From Trichostrongylus colubriformis (lineage: Eukaryota; Nematoda; Chromadorea; Rhabditida; Trichostrongylidae), in the NCBI GenBank assembly GCA_963978905.1, contig OZ022261.1:36254102-36318101 (forward strand): DNA of 64,000 bases. Reading direction: 5' to 3'. Below the pieces are notes generated by a model. That model worked only from the letters and a program-made list of their open reading frames with translations. It had not been told where the DNA came from and did not search any database. A program made the translations under genes and the position numbers. Of this stretch, positions 25,380 through 36,396 are shown piece after piece (positions within the stretch are counted from its first letter, which is position 1; each line of letters opens with the position of its first letter).

Positions 25380-26480
25380 TCGGACATTAACCATAATTTT
25401 GGTCGACGTTTACAAACTCGTTTTTATTAATTTGAGGACAACTGCTACTTCATGAAAAAGTATCACAGCTGAGTAGGATGCAGTGTGAAGGTCGAAAAAT
25501 TATTTACTGAAAGCTCTGAAAATGACCAAAAGTTCCAAAAAATTCAGTCAGCCAGAAAAAGCTTATAACTCAACAAAACGATTGTGCAAAAAGTAGAACG
25601 GTATGAGACTAAAACATTGCTACCCGCCATTTGGAACATGACAGCACTTCACAGCACTAGCACGGTAATGATCATTTTCACAGTTATCAGTTAAATAATT
25701 TTTTCCATCTTTACAGTGCATCCTACTCGGCTGGGAAGCCTTATTTCACTGAGTGACAGTTTCCTTCGAAACTCAAAAAATTAAACGTGATATGTAAACG
25801 CTGGCCTAAGTTATGATTGAAATAAGAAACCGCATATATTTTTGACCGCTACTGTCTTTTTGTACAAGTGTACAAGTGTACAAGTGTACATGTCTTCTGT
25901 ACAAGTGCAATGCTTCATCATTAATGCAATATGGGTATGGCATGTATTACATGCTATTACAACACTGCGATTACCGATAGTCTTAGAGGCACCGTATGTC
26001 ATTGCCGTGTATTCGCGTTAAGACCCTGCTACTGGCACTACCTGCTCGCACGCATCGCGTGACACGTGGCGTGACGTTTGTCGAATACAAACACAATGAA
26101 TAAAGAATATTGACACAAAAACAAAACACGAAAAAGAAGAAAAATACTACAAATATGCCACAACACACCTTGAAATCACGCTATAGTAGTACTAAACAAC
26201 TTCATTATCATAAAAACTGACTCACCTCTCCGAATGGATGCTTGTCAAGCCGAAATTTAGGAAATGTAAAAAACAGAGGCGAAATCAGCTGACAACCGGC
26301 GGACAAGTCGTACACGCACGCGGTCGCAGCCGCGACGAGCTGCTTGCGACACGCCTACTCCATCTTCGGGATAAGGAGTTGAACTTGGGCGTCGCTGAGA
26401 GAATTATGAGCAAAATTGCGGGGCCGCTCACGTGTCCGATGACTAACAATAAAAGTAAAAAAGGATGAAGTTTTTGGCGT
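25380..26480. other. No gene; short tandem repeat and half hairpin element
   Basis: An 8-base unit (tgtacaag) is repeated about four times at 25862-25892. At 26015-26075, acctgctcgcacgcatcgcg followed by gacacgtggcg resembles one arm of the GC-rich hairpin family described for 39.9-60.6 kb. No coding support is seen. Confidence 0.5.
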
Positions 26481-26745
26481 TAATCAATCCCTTCTGTGGG
26501 ATGCGCCGCACATTCTAGTTCCATTCAGAATCGCGGTGGCTGCTGAATGTGATGTGGCCTATACAATGACTTGCGGTGGCCAGTCAATGTACATGTCAGT
26601 GCTTTTATCCTCCCAGACGAGTCTGGTACCAATCCACTGAAGCCGGGGGATGGAAGGCATGGTTGGCCTGGGGGACGTTGATGGGAGTTTGATCCCCGCA
26701 CCATGAGAATGGGGTGGCCGCCACCTGTCACCTCACCACCTTTAC
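26480..26745 (+). repeat. Dispersed repeat, inverted partner of 190-480
   Basis: Matches the reverse complement of the 190-480 repeat. Its right edge lies a few bases from the TIR of the next transposon, which apparently inserted beside or into it. Confidence 0.6.
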
Positions 26746-26751
26746 ACTGTA

Positions 26752-27682
26752 CAGGGTGGGGCAAAATTACGGAAACTAAATTGCTGCCACCCAAAAACTT
26801 TATTTCAGCTTGAACAAAAAAGTAACCATTATCGATTGTTTCCCCAGAAAAAACTGAACAAAACCCACTTCTTTTTATTCAAAGCAAGCCCATTTACTTC
26901 GACACAGGCTCGAAGACGCTCCGGAAACGCTTCGGCCGTGGCGTGGAGGTGGTCTTCGTCCAACTCATCCCATGCTTTCTCCAGTGCTGCCTCCAGAGAA
27001 TTGAGGTCGCGATGGGGTTTGAGCATGCTTTAGACTCGAGGACGCTCCATACAGAAAAATCGAGTGGGTTGAGGTCCGGTGAACTGGGATGCCGTTCATC
27101 AAAAGCGATGGAATCTGGAAAATTTTCCTTGCACCGCTCCTGAACAATCTTGGCCTCGTGAGCAGGGGCATTGTCTTTTTGATAGCACCATTTCTTATAT
27201 CCAAAGTGCCTCTGGGCCCACAGTAGGACTTCTTTCTTCAAATGTCCAAATAGTTTTTCCCGTTGACCTTAACTCCTTGTGGACGAAGACCAGCGGTGAA
27301 CGAAGACCACGCAGATGATCGCGCATCTTCTTGATTTTCGCCTTGGTCGTGATAGAAGTAGGTCTCCCACGTCCTGGTTGGTCAGAAAGGTTTCCCAATT
27401 CTGTAAACATTGCGATTGTTTACGACACAAGACTTCTTGGTACCTTGGACGGCGGGAGATGTCAACCGCTCGGAATCCTTGAAGGTGCAGGTCGATGATG
27501 GAAGTCCGGTGAGGGGATGGTCTTGTAATTTTAGATCAAATACGAAATTTTTTGTGCTAGTTAGTAGAGAAGATTGCGCTGAATCGAATAAAAATTAGCA
27601 AGAGTTTTTCAAAGGCGAAAAGCGCCCCCGGGGTCAAAGTTCCCGCGGCCGTGCCTAGTTTCCGTAATTTTGCCCCACCCTG
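26752..27682 (-). mobile_element. Deleted Tc1/mariner-type transposon
   Basis: The first 27 bases, beginning cagggtggggcaaaattac and ending ggaaacta, are exactly reverse-complemented at 27656-27682, and both ends abut TA. The 931-bp length is short for an autonomous element. The interior encodes transposase pieces on the minus strand. Confidence 0.92.
26829..27410 (-). pseudogene. Tc1/mariner-type transposase remnant
   Basis: Minus-strand frames give, in order, FTELGNLSDQPGRGRPTSIT (helix-turn-helix with the GRGRP hook), then CYQKDNAPAHEAKIVQERC, SSPDLNPLDFSVWSVLESK and, after a frameshift near 27000, LKPHRDLNSLEAALEKAWDE. The NAPAH and SPDLNPLDF boxes are catalytic-core signatures of this superfamily. 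The part bearing the first catalytic aspartate is missing between the DNA-binding and NAPAH pieces, so the copy is dead. Confidence 0.88.
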
Positions 27683-27689
27683 TATTAAC

Positions 27690-28685
27690 AATAAGCAAAC
27701 TAAAAACGAGCGCGAAACAAAGTGAAGACCGTAGATCCACAGGGGACCAGATACCGGAGCTATTTCCTCATAGACAACTGTTGCGAAAAGAAATTTTCAA
27801 ATCCTTTTTGTGTTTATTTTGATTACTCTATCTATTATAGTATACTGATTTTGGAGAAAAATGAGTTATTGATTATCTATACACAAATCCTTCAAGTTCA
27901 AGAACCCAGTGTGAAGTGAACCGTGCCGGTGAGCAGAATCCTGTGAAAAGCAGAAAGATCAGCTGGAAAATCATGTACGCTTCACCAGACTCCATTCATT
28001 TTGCTTCATTCACTTTGTATATATGTGTATTGACTTCAGCATACTACATTCATTCACTGGCCGCTCTTCCGCTGCCGCCGGGGCTCTGACTTTCTTGCCG
28101 CCCCTGCTTCTCTCTGCGCGTCTGTGAGACCTCTCTTTATTGGCTTGTCTCGTCAAAATGATGTAAAGCTCTCACCCGTGCAGCACACATCGCACGAAAT
28201 CTTCCCTCGCCCTCACACTGATCCACCTCGACTAAAACCGCTGCGTTCGTCGATGTAGTGGGATGTATCAGTGCGGAGAAATCCTCTGACGGTGACATTC
28301 CAACTGCTCCTAATCACTCATTTCTTGTTGTACATTGTAGACATTCATCTTCATCTAAACACCTTGCATTCATGAGCTATTGATCATGTTTTCCTGATCA
28401 CTTCATTGTGCAGTAAATCAATACTTGCACAGGGATATGAACCCTCAACTGAGCGCTTCTTTTATCACTTCAACTTGAAGAAGCTTGTGCCGAATCATGT
28501 CGTCTTCCTCCGATAAAACGATTTCTTTCGAATCACTAAAGACGATCTCGTCATTATTGACATGCGTGTAAAACAAACGCTCTCTCGAGCTTTTTGCTTT
28601 TTAAGAGCTGCTGATTTGTGCCGCAGCGCCGCTTTAACTCAGTTTCTCAATGGTGAATATACCATTTAGAAACTGAGTTAAGGTA
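27690..28685. other. No recognisable gene
   Basis: No coding exon is supported here. A 12-base inverted repeat (aactcagtttct / agaaactgagtt) at about 28637-28679 precedes the tRNA-like element at 28691; the same neighbour sequence occurs next to the copy at 35821. Confidence 0.4.
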
Positions 28686-28690
28686 AAAGG

Positions 28691-28763
28691 GGTTTCGGTA
28701 GTGTAATGGATTAGCACATACGCCCGGAAGCATGGAGTGAGGGTTCGAGTTTTGTCCGAGACC
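28691..28763 (+). repeat. tRNA-derived repeat
   Basis: GGTTTCG pairs with CGAGACC as a 7-bp acceptor-like stem, the D arm reads TAGTGTAATGGATTAGC, and a T-arm-like GGGTTCGAGT follows. The same body with the same outside flanks (gagttaaggt before, aaagcttttgctcataactcag after) recurs inverted at 35821-35894. It is therefore a mobile tRNA-derived unit, not a working tRNA gene. The anticodon arm does not form a clean stem. Confidence 0.6.
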
Positions 28764-29799
28764 AAAGCTTTTGCTCATAACTCAGCACTCTTGTAATAGC
28801 TCTTTCCACTGGATTTGCTCTTTATTTATAAAATTCCATAAAATCGTTGGAAAGCCCTTGTAGTAAGCTCTCGAATGATTCTGCCACCAGCTGCTCCTAT
28901 AACATGGAAATCCCTACGACCATTGCGATCTTCAAAATCTGATTTCACCACTATCTGAGGGAGGTAAATGCTTCGTATATTCAGTAGCAACTAGTAGGCT
29001 GTGCTATCACATATATAAATTGCGAATTACGTTGGCTCAAGTGCTGCCCATCTAGCTTCTAAAAGTTGTTTGGGTTTTATTATCAAAAAACTTAATTTGC
29101 AAGGACACCGATCGCTCAGCGTGCCTCGTTTGGGTGAACAAATCCCACCTTCCCATTATTTCACTGAAATGACTTTTTTATGTTGTCGAGTTTTCCAGTT
29201 GGCAACGACGGCATCCTCCTGTTGCTGTTGAAAACAGTAACGAATTTTCGAGATTATTCAATTTCAATTCAATAATAACCTGACAACAAAAGAATTGTTG
29301 TTGTGCAAACGGAACTCACTGCGGATACCCGCTCATTTGGTCAAGCATAGTTCAACTGGAAGACGCAGTTTTCCTCAGAGTTTTTTGAGCCTTTGCTTAC
29401 TTTTACGGCCACCGGCAAATTTTTCCTCGTTTGCTCTATTCTTTCTTGGATCAGCAAGTTCAGCAGGTATTTTCTTGGTTCGACTGGTTTTTCGTCGTTT
29501 TAAACGACGAAAAACCAAATTCGAATTTCGTCGTTTCAAAATATCGAGTGTAGAAACGTAAAATCAATAAAGAATCGGAGTACCCACAGATTCGAGGGCA
29601 ATGTTTTGAGAGCGATTTTACCCATTTGTGACAGAATTGATCACTGTTTGCCTCCCGTGGTTCGCCAATTCAGTAGTTTGATGCTTCGAGATTTCAGTTT
29701 TTTCTGGTTCCTGATATGTTGAAAACGATTCTGGAGATCTTCATTTGCGTGTGCCTCGCCGCATAACTGTCGTACTTGGCGCTATGCTTCCTTCTGTGA

Positions 29800-30890
29800 G
29801 GGAAAAAATAGCGGAAGAAATTATGTTCCAAAGGACAGCCTGAAGACCAACTTCTTCGCCTATTTGCCCTCTAATTTCTCATACAGAGCATCCATTTCCG
29901 TGTTCTTGGCTATGCTTATAGCTGCCTTAGCAAGCCTCTTACAACCCCAGCGTTTGTATGAGTCCTTTCGTTTCACCATACGCTGAACCTCCTCGTTCCA
30001 GAACCACGCCACCTTATTTCTTCTGAAGCCACCTCTGGCGTCACCCAGTATTTACTTTGTGCACCATAGGATGACCTTGACGGCCCTATCCCAGGTTTCC
30101 TGAACAGGACTGAGGGGGCTGGAAGTCTAGCATCCCATCATCCTCCTTTTCAGGTCATCCCTCTGAACCCTGCTCTCATTTCTTACCTTTGCTTTCCTTG
30201 GAAGCTTTATGGCAATGTCGTTAGGAGAGGCATGTGCTGGATGGCCAGATCCTTAGCAGGTAGCACCTCAATGTCCTCTACGCTTTAGAGGTCTCCTCAC
30301 GAGCACTTGGTCTATTTCCGTTCGCCTACCCCCGCTGCTATAAGTTATTTTCTGGGTTTGGCTAGGTCGTACTGCAGATGGCTAGGTCGTGAGCAATAGC
30401 CAGATCGAGCGCCCTCTGCATTCTTAGTTATAGCTCCCCTGTGCACTCTTCCTAGCCATCTTCCGTCACTGCCCACATGACCGTTCAGGTCGCCTGCTAT
30501 GGTGACATAATCGTCTTCCGGAACTGATCTGATGGCTTCGTCCACATAGAACTCGACTTTTTCGGCTTCGGAGCAGTCGGGTTGCTGTGCGTACACGGTC
30601 ATTATAGTCCGGTATCTTTCCTTCGTAAGGGATTCCGTCACTGCTATGGCCACGCCGTTTCGTTTGGTGTCTCCTCCACTGTAGGGGAGTTTGACACCAT
30701 CTCCCTCGCCTTGGCTCCTTCTCAGGGTGTCTGCTGAAGGCATAACGTAACATAACACCTCGATGCTCCTGCGCTTCATTAAGTCAACAGCCTTTAGCGA
30801 ATTGCCAGTCAGCGACCCCACATTCAGGGTCCCAATTCAAAATAACTTCTTTGGCCGAGGCCGCTCTCTCCTCTGTAGCCCTCGCATGCT
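29800..30890 (-). mobile_element. RTE-like non-LTR retrotransposon, 5' fragment
   Basis: Minus-strand frames carry the apurinic-type endonuclease start: GSLTGNSLKAVDLMKRRSIE, then GDTKRNGVAIAVTES, VPEDDYVTIAGDLNGHVGSD and a KITYSSGGRRTE-like end in another frame. Further down, decayed linker sequence continues (YKRWGCKRLAKAAISIAKN-like, EMDALYEKLEG) to about 29800. Such endonuclease and reverse-transcriptase polyproteins are abundant in strongylid nematodes. Several frameshifts and stops break the frame, and the reverse transcriptase itself is absent: a dead fragment. Confidence 0.85.
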
Positions 30891-31072
30891 GACCATAAAA
30901 CTCGGGCGAGAGTTCTGCGCGCTACTTCATGCTGACGTCCTAGCATTATCACTAATTCTTTTGGTGACTGTATACATGTTGTTGTCACTGAGGTTCTCCC
31001 TCAGCCGGCCTGTCAACCTAGGCTGACGCTGGTAACGTCAGCATTTTTGCAATCTCTTCAAGGCATGGTATG

Positions 31073-31153
31073 TACCTCGGCGGGGATCGAACCCAGTGGA
31101 CTTGTTTGTGCAGATATGAGCCTTCCTCTCGATCACTCGGCTATCGTGCCCCA
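31073..31153 (-). repeat. tRNA-derived repeat (Ser/Leu-like)
   Basis: On the minus strand GGGGCACGATAGCCGAGTGA is followed, after a long variable part, by CTGGGTTCGATCCCCGCC. The D-arm and T-arm boxes are clear, but the acceptor ends do not pair well. It probably derives from a class II tRNA and is best seen as a SINE-like head or pseudogene. Confidence 0.5.
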
Positions 31154-31159
31154 AAAATT

Positions 31160-34100
31160 CGAATCTTCCGAACATTTCAAATTAGTATGTATTGTGACCG
31201 TTCCAGTAATTCGACAGTTTCTCTAATTTACGTTCTGAGTGTGTTAATGGTCCCTGGACAGAACAGACATTATATAAACCCTTCTCTTCTTCTCTTCGAA
31301 AAGTGAAGCATCAGTGATGAATTTTGATGGTCCCAGGGACCCGGCCCACACGCTTATGTATAAAAGGCAAAATAACCGAAGGCGTGAATGATTCCAAAAG
31401 GCAGATGGTTCCAGAGTGTACATAAAGACTGTTCAACTAGGTCAGGTCACGGCAACACCAACAAGGTGGCAGCCGCCCCCTTAGCTTGCAGCCAGTTCAC
31501 AACAACACCAACAAGACGCAGACGGCGACCCAGTTGGGAAGTCCTGACGCACACCCGAGGGTATTACTATTTCATGATAATTTAGAGGAATTCTGTGGAT
31601 TCTATCGGTCTTTGCATGATATTCAGAAGCCTTTCAGCATGAAAATATTTCTTTCCCAAAACCCATATGAGACCAGTACACAAATTTGTTGATCGGATAA
31701 GGAGTTTCATATTTTTAAGTAATGCCTATGCTAGGCAGCTCCTTTAACTTCTGCCCTCGAGCAATAGGCTGGGATTGAGTTACAGAGCGTCATCGACGGC
31801 TTAACATGATTCGCCTTTCCTTGCGACTTTTCTTCATCCATGCATGTAATCTCTACCTCGTTCAAGAGGGCAGAAGCTCTACGGACCATCTCGAATGAAC
31901 CTATCAGTAAATTCTTCATTGTCTTCTGTACGAAATTTTGATATTTAGTTTTCTTTTATGAAATCCTCAGTTTCATACTTGTCAACTTTCCCTATTTTCT
32001 TAATTTTGGGCAGTTTTACCGATTGCTGAAGTCGATATTAAAAAATAAGAAAAACGTCCGAGGTAATGTGTTTCTGTGCGTTGATTTGTATATGAATGAG
32101 AGATTTTCTTTTGCAGCGACCGAACGCCCAGGGGCGTAGCGATCGACGGACGGCATATCGCCTCCGTCGCCATCGTTCCTCCTTCGTAGACACATCGTGT
32201 ATCTTTTACGTCACTGGTATACACATATACTTATCAAGGAGACATACACACATATACGGTAAACGACGAAGGCGCTGTGATTGATATTGTGTTATCCACA
32301 ATATTCATCGGGTTCAATCCCCGATGGCGTCGAAACAGAATGGCAACAGTATCGCCGCTCCACGACCGCCATTTCGTCGACAGGGATCAAGCAGTGAGTT
32401 TTTTCTACGTAAAAATTGCTTTTCACAAGAACACAACACAACAAGCTTCTTCGTTCTTGCTTTTCTCATATTACTAAGCTTACCCAAAGCTGCCGAAATA
32501 TAATAGAAATAAAATGAATACAAATGTCGAATAGAATCTGGAGTGATACCAAAGCATGGGAAAGAATTGTAAGTAAAAATTAATATCATAATTATAAGGA
32601 TTAAGCGTACCGAAGAGGAGCAGTGCAAAAGCAGGCTCATGTAGACGCTAACGATGTGAAAATGGATTGGAAGTGGAAAGTTCGATTTTTTTATGTCGCT
32701 GCACAAATCTTCATTGCAATGGAGGGAGTACGCGAAGGTTGATACTCAACCCAGAACATCAATCATTGGGGCTTGGCTGTCCTCCCTATCCGACAAACCA
32801 TGATGACATTTTATGGGTTTTCATAAACATCTCTGAAAACTATCCGTGCTCAAAAAGGTCTGAATTTTTGAGTTCGTACTTTTTTCTGTTTGCATGAAAA
32901 AGGTATGTGATAGATGAGATAGATGGCGAAAAAATTTTTCGGCAATATTGACCACCATTGCATTTTCGTGATACCCCTACATTTTTTCATGGATTTTCTA
33001 ATTATTGCATTCTCATCATTATTTTTATTTATTATTTATATCTCTACATTTTTCTCTTTTGTAGGGTTTTACTCAGGTCACCCTTTCACATTGTTTCAAT
33101 TTGTCATTGGTGCAAAAGAAATTTCATGCAATCACTGTATCATGTGCTGCTGCTGTACATTTCGTGAATTCTTATAGTGACAAGAATGACGCATATAGAG
33201 CCCTAAAACGTTTTCATACACCATTTAATATGGCTTCCGAATTGCTTACTTGAGCATAAGGAATCCCTCTGCACAGAATGGAAAAAAAATTTATGATTTT
33301 GTTCATAACGCTTCAGGCCTTATTATCATCCGTCGGTTAGACCCCATTGGTACTCCAGACAAATCGATAGTATGTGAGTGTAATGCCTCCTCGATCGCTC
33401 AGTAAGTTACACATCGACACGGAGAAAAAATTTGCTTCCTTCACACTAGCCCAAACCACTAGCCAGCTCAAATTGTAATCCACATGTGGGGTCAAGCACG
33501 GATGTCTGAAAAATTCAAAAATTTTTCCATAAATACGACCCTCCTCCCTCCCTTCTCGTTGGCTCGGTATATAAGAGTCGCTCACAGAAAAGGGGCGTCA
33601 AATCGGTAATAAGTATGATCTTGGTAACTAGTTAAGGTATATAAAAAATTACAGTTATTACTGACAAACGGTTTTTTTTGAAAAGGCTAGGTGCTTGTTA
33701 AGCATGTTTCCTAAAAGATTTTCCCAATTATGACCCCTCCTTCTTTGACCTGAAATAAGACATGACCACTTTTAACTCCCGCTTGACCCATAGGATGTGA
33801 ATGATGGCTTACAAATTTATTGTAAGTGTACTAGGTAAGAAGAGAGAAAAAATAGAAAAAAATCTGAGAAAATATGCTCATACTTGAGCTGGGGAGCCTC
33901 GAAGTCCAGCTCGGAGCAGAAGTATTGGCTTATGAGACCGATCAGCACGGAAGCAGTCGTGGTAACGATGAACATAGAGAAATTAGCAGACAAAAGAGGC
34001 TAATTCAATTTTTGCAAAAGCAATCAGCAGGCAAGATTTGTTTGCAATTTGAACCTGACCCCGATCGACGTGTTGTGGTTGCATTTCTTTATTTGTTAAA

Positions 34101-35815
34101 TATTTTCTCAACCCAGCGCTTGACCGGGCATAGAGGCCAGTACGCTTTGTAGAGGAAATGATATCAAAATAAATAATTCAAACAGACTGTACCTGTATTA
34201 AGCGCTTTTATAGAGACGGTGAACGAGCGCAAAAAACAATTAAGGGCGAAAAACTTTAATAAATTAAATTCTGTTTTTGGAGTGAATCGATTTCACCTGC
34301 ACCATCTATCGATATTGATATTGCAAATCATCAGTTAGCAGCATTATCTGTTAGCTCACGGTAAACAATATCCGTTGATCCACGAGAATCGATTTGTCCG
34401 GCGGAATTATTTCCGTAGCAACCTCAAATACCTCGTTTTTGAAAAATTAAGTATCTATAGCAACCTTACTTGTTCTTTATACTTTTGCAAGTAACCTCCA
34501 AAACAGCATCTTGTGACGGTATAATTTATAGGTTTGTCTAGCAGAATTGAGCATTATAGCTCCAGTACTGGAGCTAACTCCTCCTCATGGCGTAGGCAGT
34601 ATATTTGTATGTACACATACTTGCTTATTTCATTAATTACTAGTTGGGTTAGCGCAGACTACTGACGGAATGGTGTGCGCTAGCTCAGTTGGTGTTAGAT
34701 TACCCGTTCTTGACCATTTACACAAGAATCGATAAGTTTGATCAGTGGCTCATAGCTCTACAGAATTTGAAGCTGTAGCTTTACTCTCACATTAATGGGT
34801 CTATCTACCATTCCCGTCCATTGATGAGGAATCCAATATTTTCGATCGAATATCGATCGACTAACGACGCTGCGTTAAACAAGTAATTCAGTGTATACAT
34901 GTATATATGCAGTTGGCGTATTGTGAGAGATGGAATTTTTCCCAGTACTGTCCATTAAACTCCAAATTCGAGTTTTCCCTTGTCGGCGTGCACTGATGTA
35001 CAGTTTTTGTAATGACGTCAGTTTGCAGTAAAAATCAGGTGTGCGATGAATAATCAATAAATTGTCGCCTCTGATCATACAATTTTAGGATGCGCCGTGC
35101 ATTTCACTAGGGTTTGGAATCATTGAAGTATTTAAACATCCAGTTTGAATAATGTTCCAAAGGCGCCAGTGTGGCAGGTGCTCCCACCCTCACAAACAAG
35201 CCAAGAATTCGATATTGAAAGGGGAACGGGGGAGTGGATGACGGCTGGGGCTCATAAATCATGTGCGATGTGGAGAGGTTTGCCTCCGGGCAATACCTCA
35301 GCGGTATATTTTACATCTGCATCAAAAACACCAGATGAATTCATATGGTTCCTCCGACTACAAGCATTCAACGTAGCCCATGTCACAGTGGAACCGCACG
35401 CGTTACGACGGCTTGCACGGTCATATAGGTAATGGCGACAGTTGTTCTTTTGATGATGTATTCGTGACAGCACATAAGCAATCGAGCTTATCGATCGGCG
35501 GGGGATTTTCAGGCAAATCCTCAGGAATACGAAAATTGAACGGCTCCAAAAATCTACGATATTTTATGGATTAAACTAACTTCTAACTAAATTTGAAAGA
35601 GCAAATTGCTTAACTTTCGTTGTTTTATTTTAAATATTCATATTCATCGCAATTCATCATTAAAGTATATATTTGCTACCGTTATATCATGTTATGGAAA
35701 CTTGTTTCATTTATTTTCTATTTATATTTATTTTTATTGTTATTTTTTATATGATATACTATATTTATATTTTATTATTATTATTTTATACAATGATGCT
35801 GAGTTATGGGCAAAA
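31160..35815. other. No confident gene; one coding-looking frame
   Basis: At 33874-34152 a plus frame reads LGAEVLAYETDQHGSSRGND, then KRLIQFLQKQSAGKICLQFE and PDPDRRVV. It has coding-like composition, but I recognise no family and see no convincing splice partners. At 32308-32328 catcgggttcaatccccgatg is a perfect T-arm-like hairpin without the rest of a tRNA. Other frames are AT-rich noise. Confidence 0.35.
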
Positions 35816-35820
35816 GCTTC

Positions 35821-35894
35821 GGTGTCGGGCGGGGCTCGAACCCACACTTCATCATTTCCGGGGATATGTGCTAATCCATTACACTACCGACACC
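35821..35894 (-). repeat. tRNA-derived repeat, second copy
   Basis: On the minus strand GGTGTCG pairs perfectly with CGACACC, with D arm TAGTGTAATGGATTAGC and T arm GTGGGTTCGAGCCCCGC. It is better preserved than the copy at 28691 and shares that copy's flanks on both sides, showing the mobile unit is larger than the tRNA part. A functional tRNA cannot be entirely excluded, but the anticodon stem is poor. Confidence 0.6.
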
Positions 35895-36245
35895 CCTTTC
35901 ACCTTAACTCAGCTTTTGAATGGTATATTTACCATAGCTTATCAGCACTCACACGTATAACATGTTGAGCTGATTGGCCACTATCGGCATCGAACCGTGA
36001 ATATTATTTTATATTTATATTTTTATTTCAGTTTGAATTTTTTATTTATTTTATTCTGTTTTGAACAAAAATACAAGACACAATTCTTTCACCTTGTATA
36101 AGTAGTCACTTAATCCTGAAAGTCCTGAAAAAATGCCCTTTCAGTTGGCGCCGGGCCCCATCCAATGGCTGTGGCGCTTGCTCCAGTGCACAGAATTGAT
36201 TATAGTGTTACAAAGGTGAATTTCCATTTCTAAATACCATATAAT

Positions 36246-36255
36246 AATTTTTCAG
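36246..36255 (+). promoter_or_regulatory. Candidate trans-splice acceptor before the ASPH start
   Basis: A strong attttttcag lies 23 bases before the ATG at 36279, the distance expected for a spliced leader site. The sequence between is open in frame, so an internal cis-splice from an upstream exon is the alternative. The only upstream candidate exon seen, ending at an aaag/gtgaat donor near 36213, does not join in a usable frame. Confidence 0.45.
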
Positions 36256-36278
36256 TCAGTTCCCGTAGTGCACGTGAA

Positions 36279-36396
36279 ATGAACATGAGTGTTCAGGGAG
36301 GCGCACGTACTTGGGCCGTTCTACTTGTCTTTCTATTTCTATGCTCTGGTCTATATACTATATTCTCGTCCAAAGATCTTTCAGAAGGAGTCGCTA
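36279..36396 (+). CDS. ASPH part: signal-anchor exon
   Basis: Codes MNMSVQGGART then the hydrophobic run WAVLLVFLFLCSGLYTIF and a polar SSKDLSEGVA, ending one base into a codon before GTGAGT. A short N-terminal cytosolic tail with a single helix and no cleavage site gives a type II topology, with the rest in the ER lumen as in other ASPH proteins. The cytosolic tail is much shorter than the human one. Confidence 0.85.

Noticed and set aside
25862..25892. CRISPR-like short direct repeats
   Set aside because: The 8-base units are adjacent with no spacers; a simple tandem repeat in a eukaryotic genome.
35821..35894. Functional tRNA gene on the minus strand
   Set aside because: Acceptor and T arms are good, but the anticodon arm is poor and the same flanks accompany a second copy at 28691, which fits a mobile tRNA-derived unit.
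36133..36213. Upstream ASPH coding exon with ATG and an aaag/gtgaat donor
   Set aside because: Joined to the acceptor at 36255, every frame that contains an ATG meets a stop; it could at most be untranslated.
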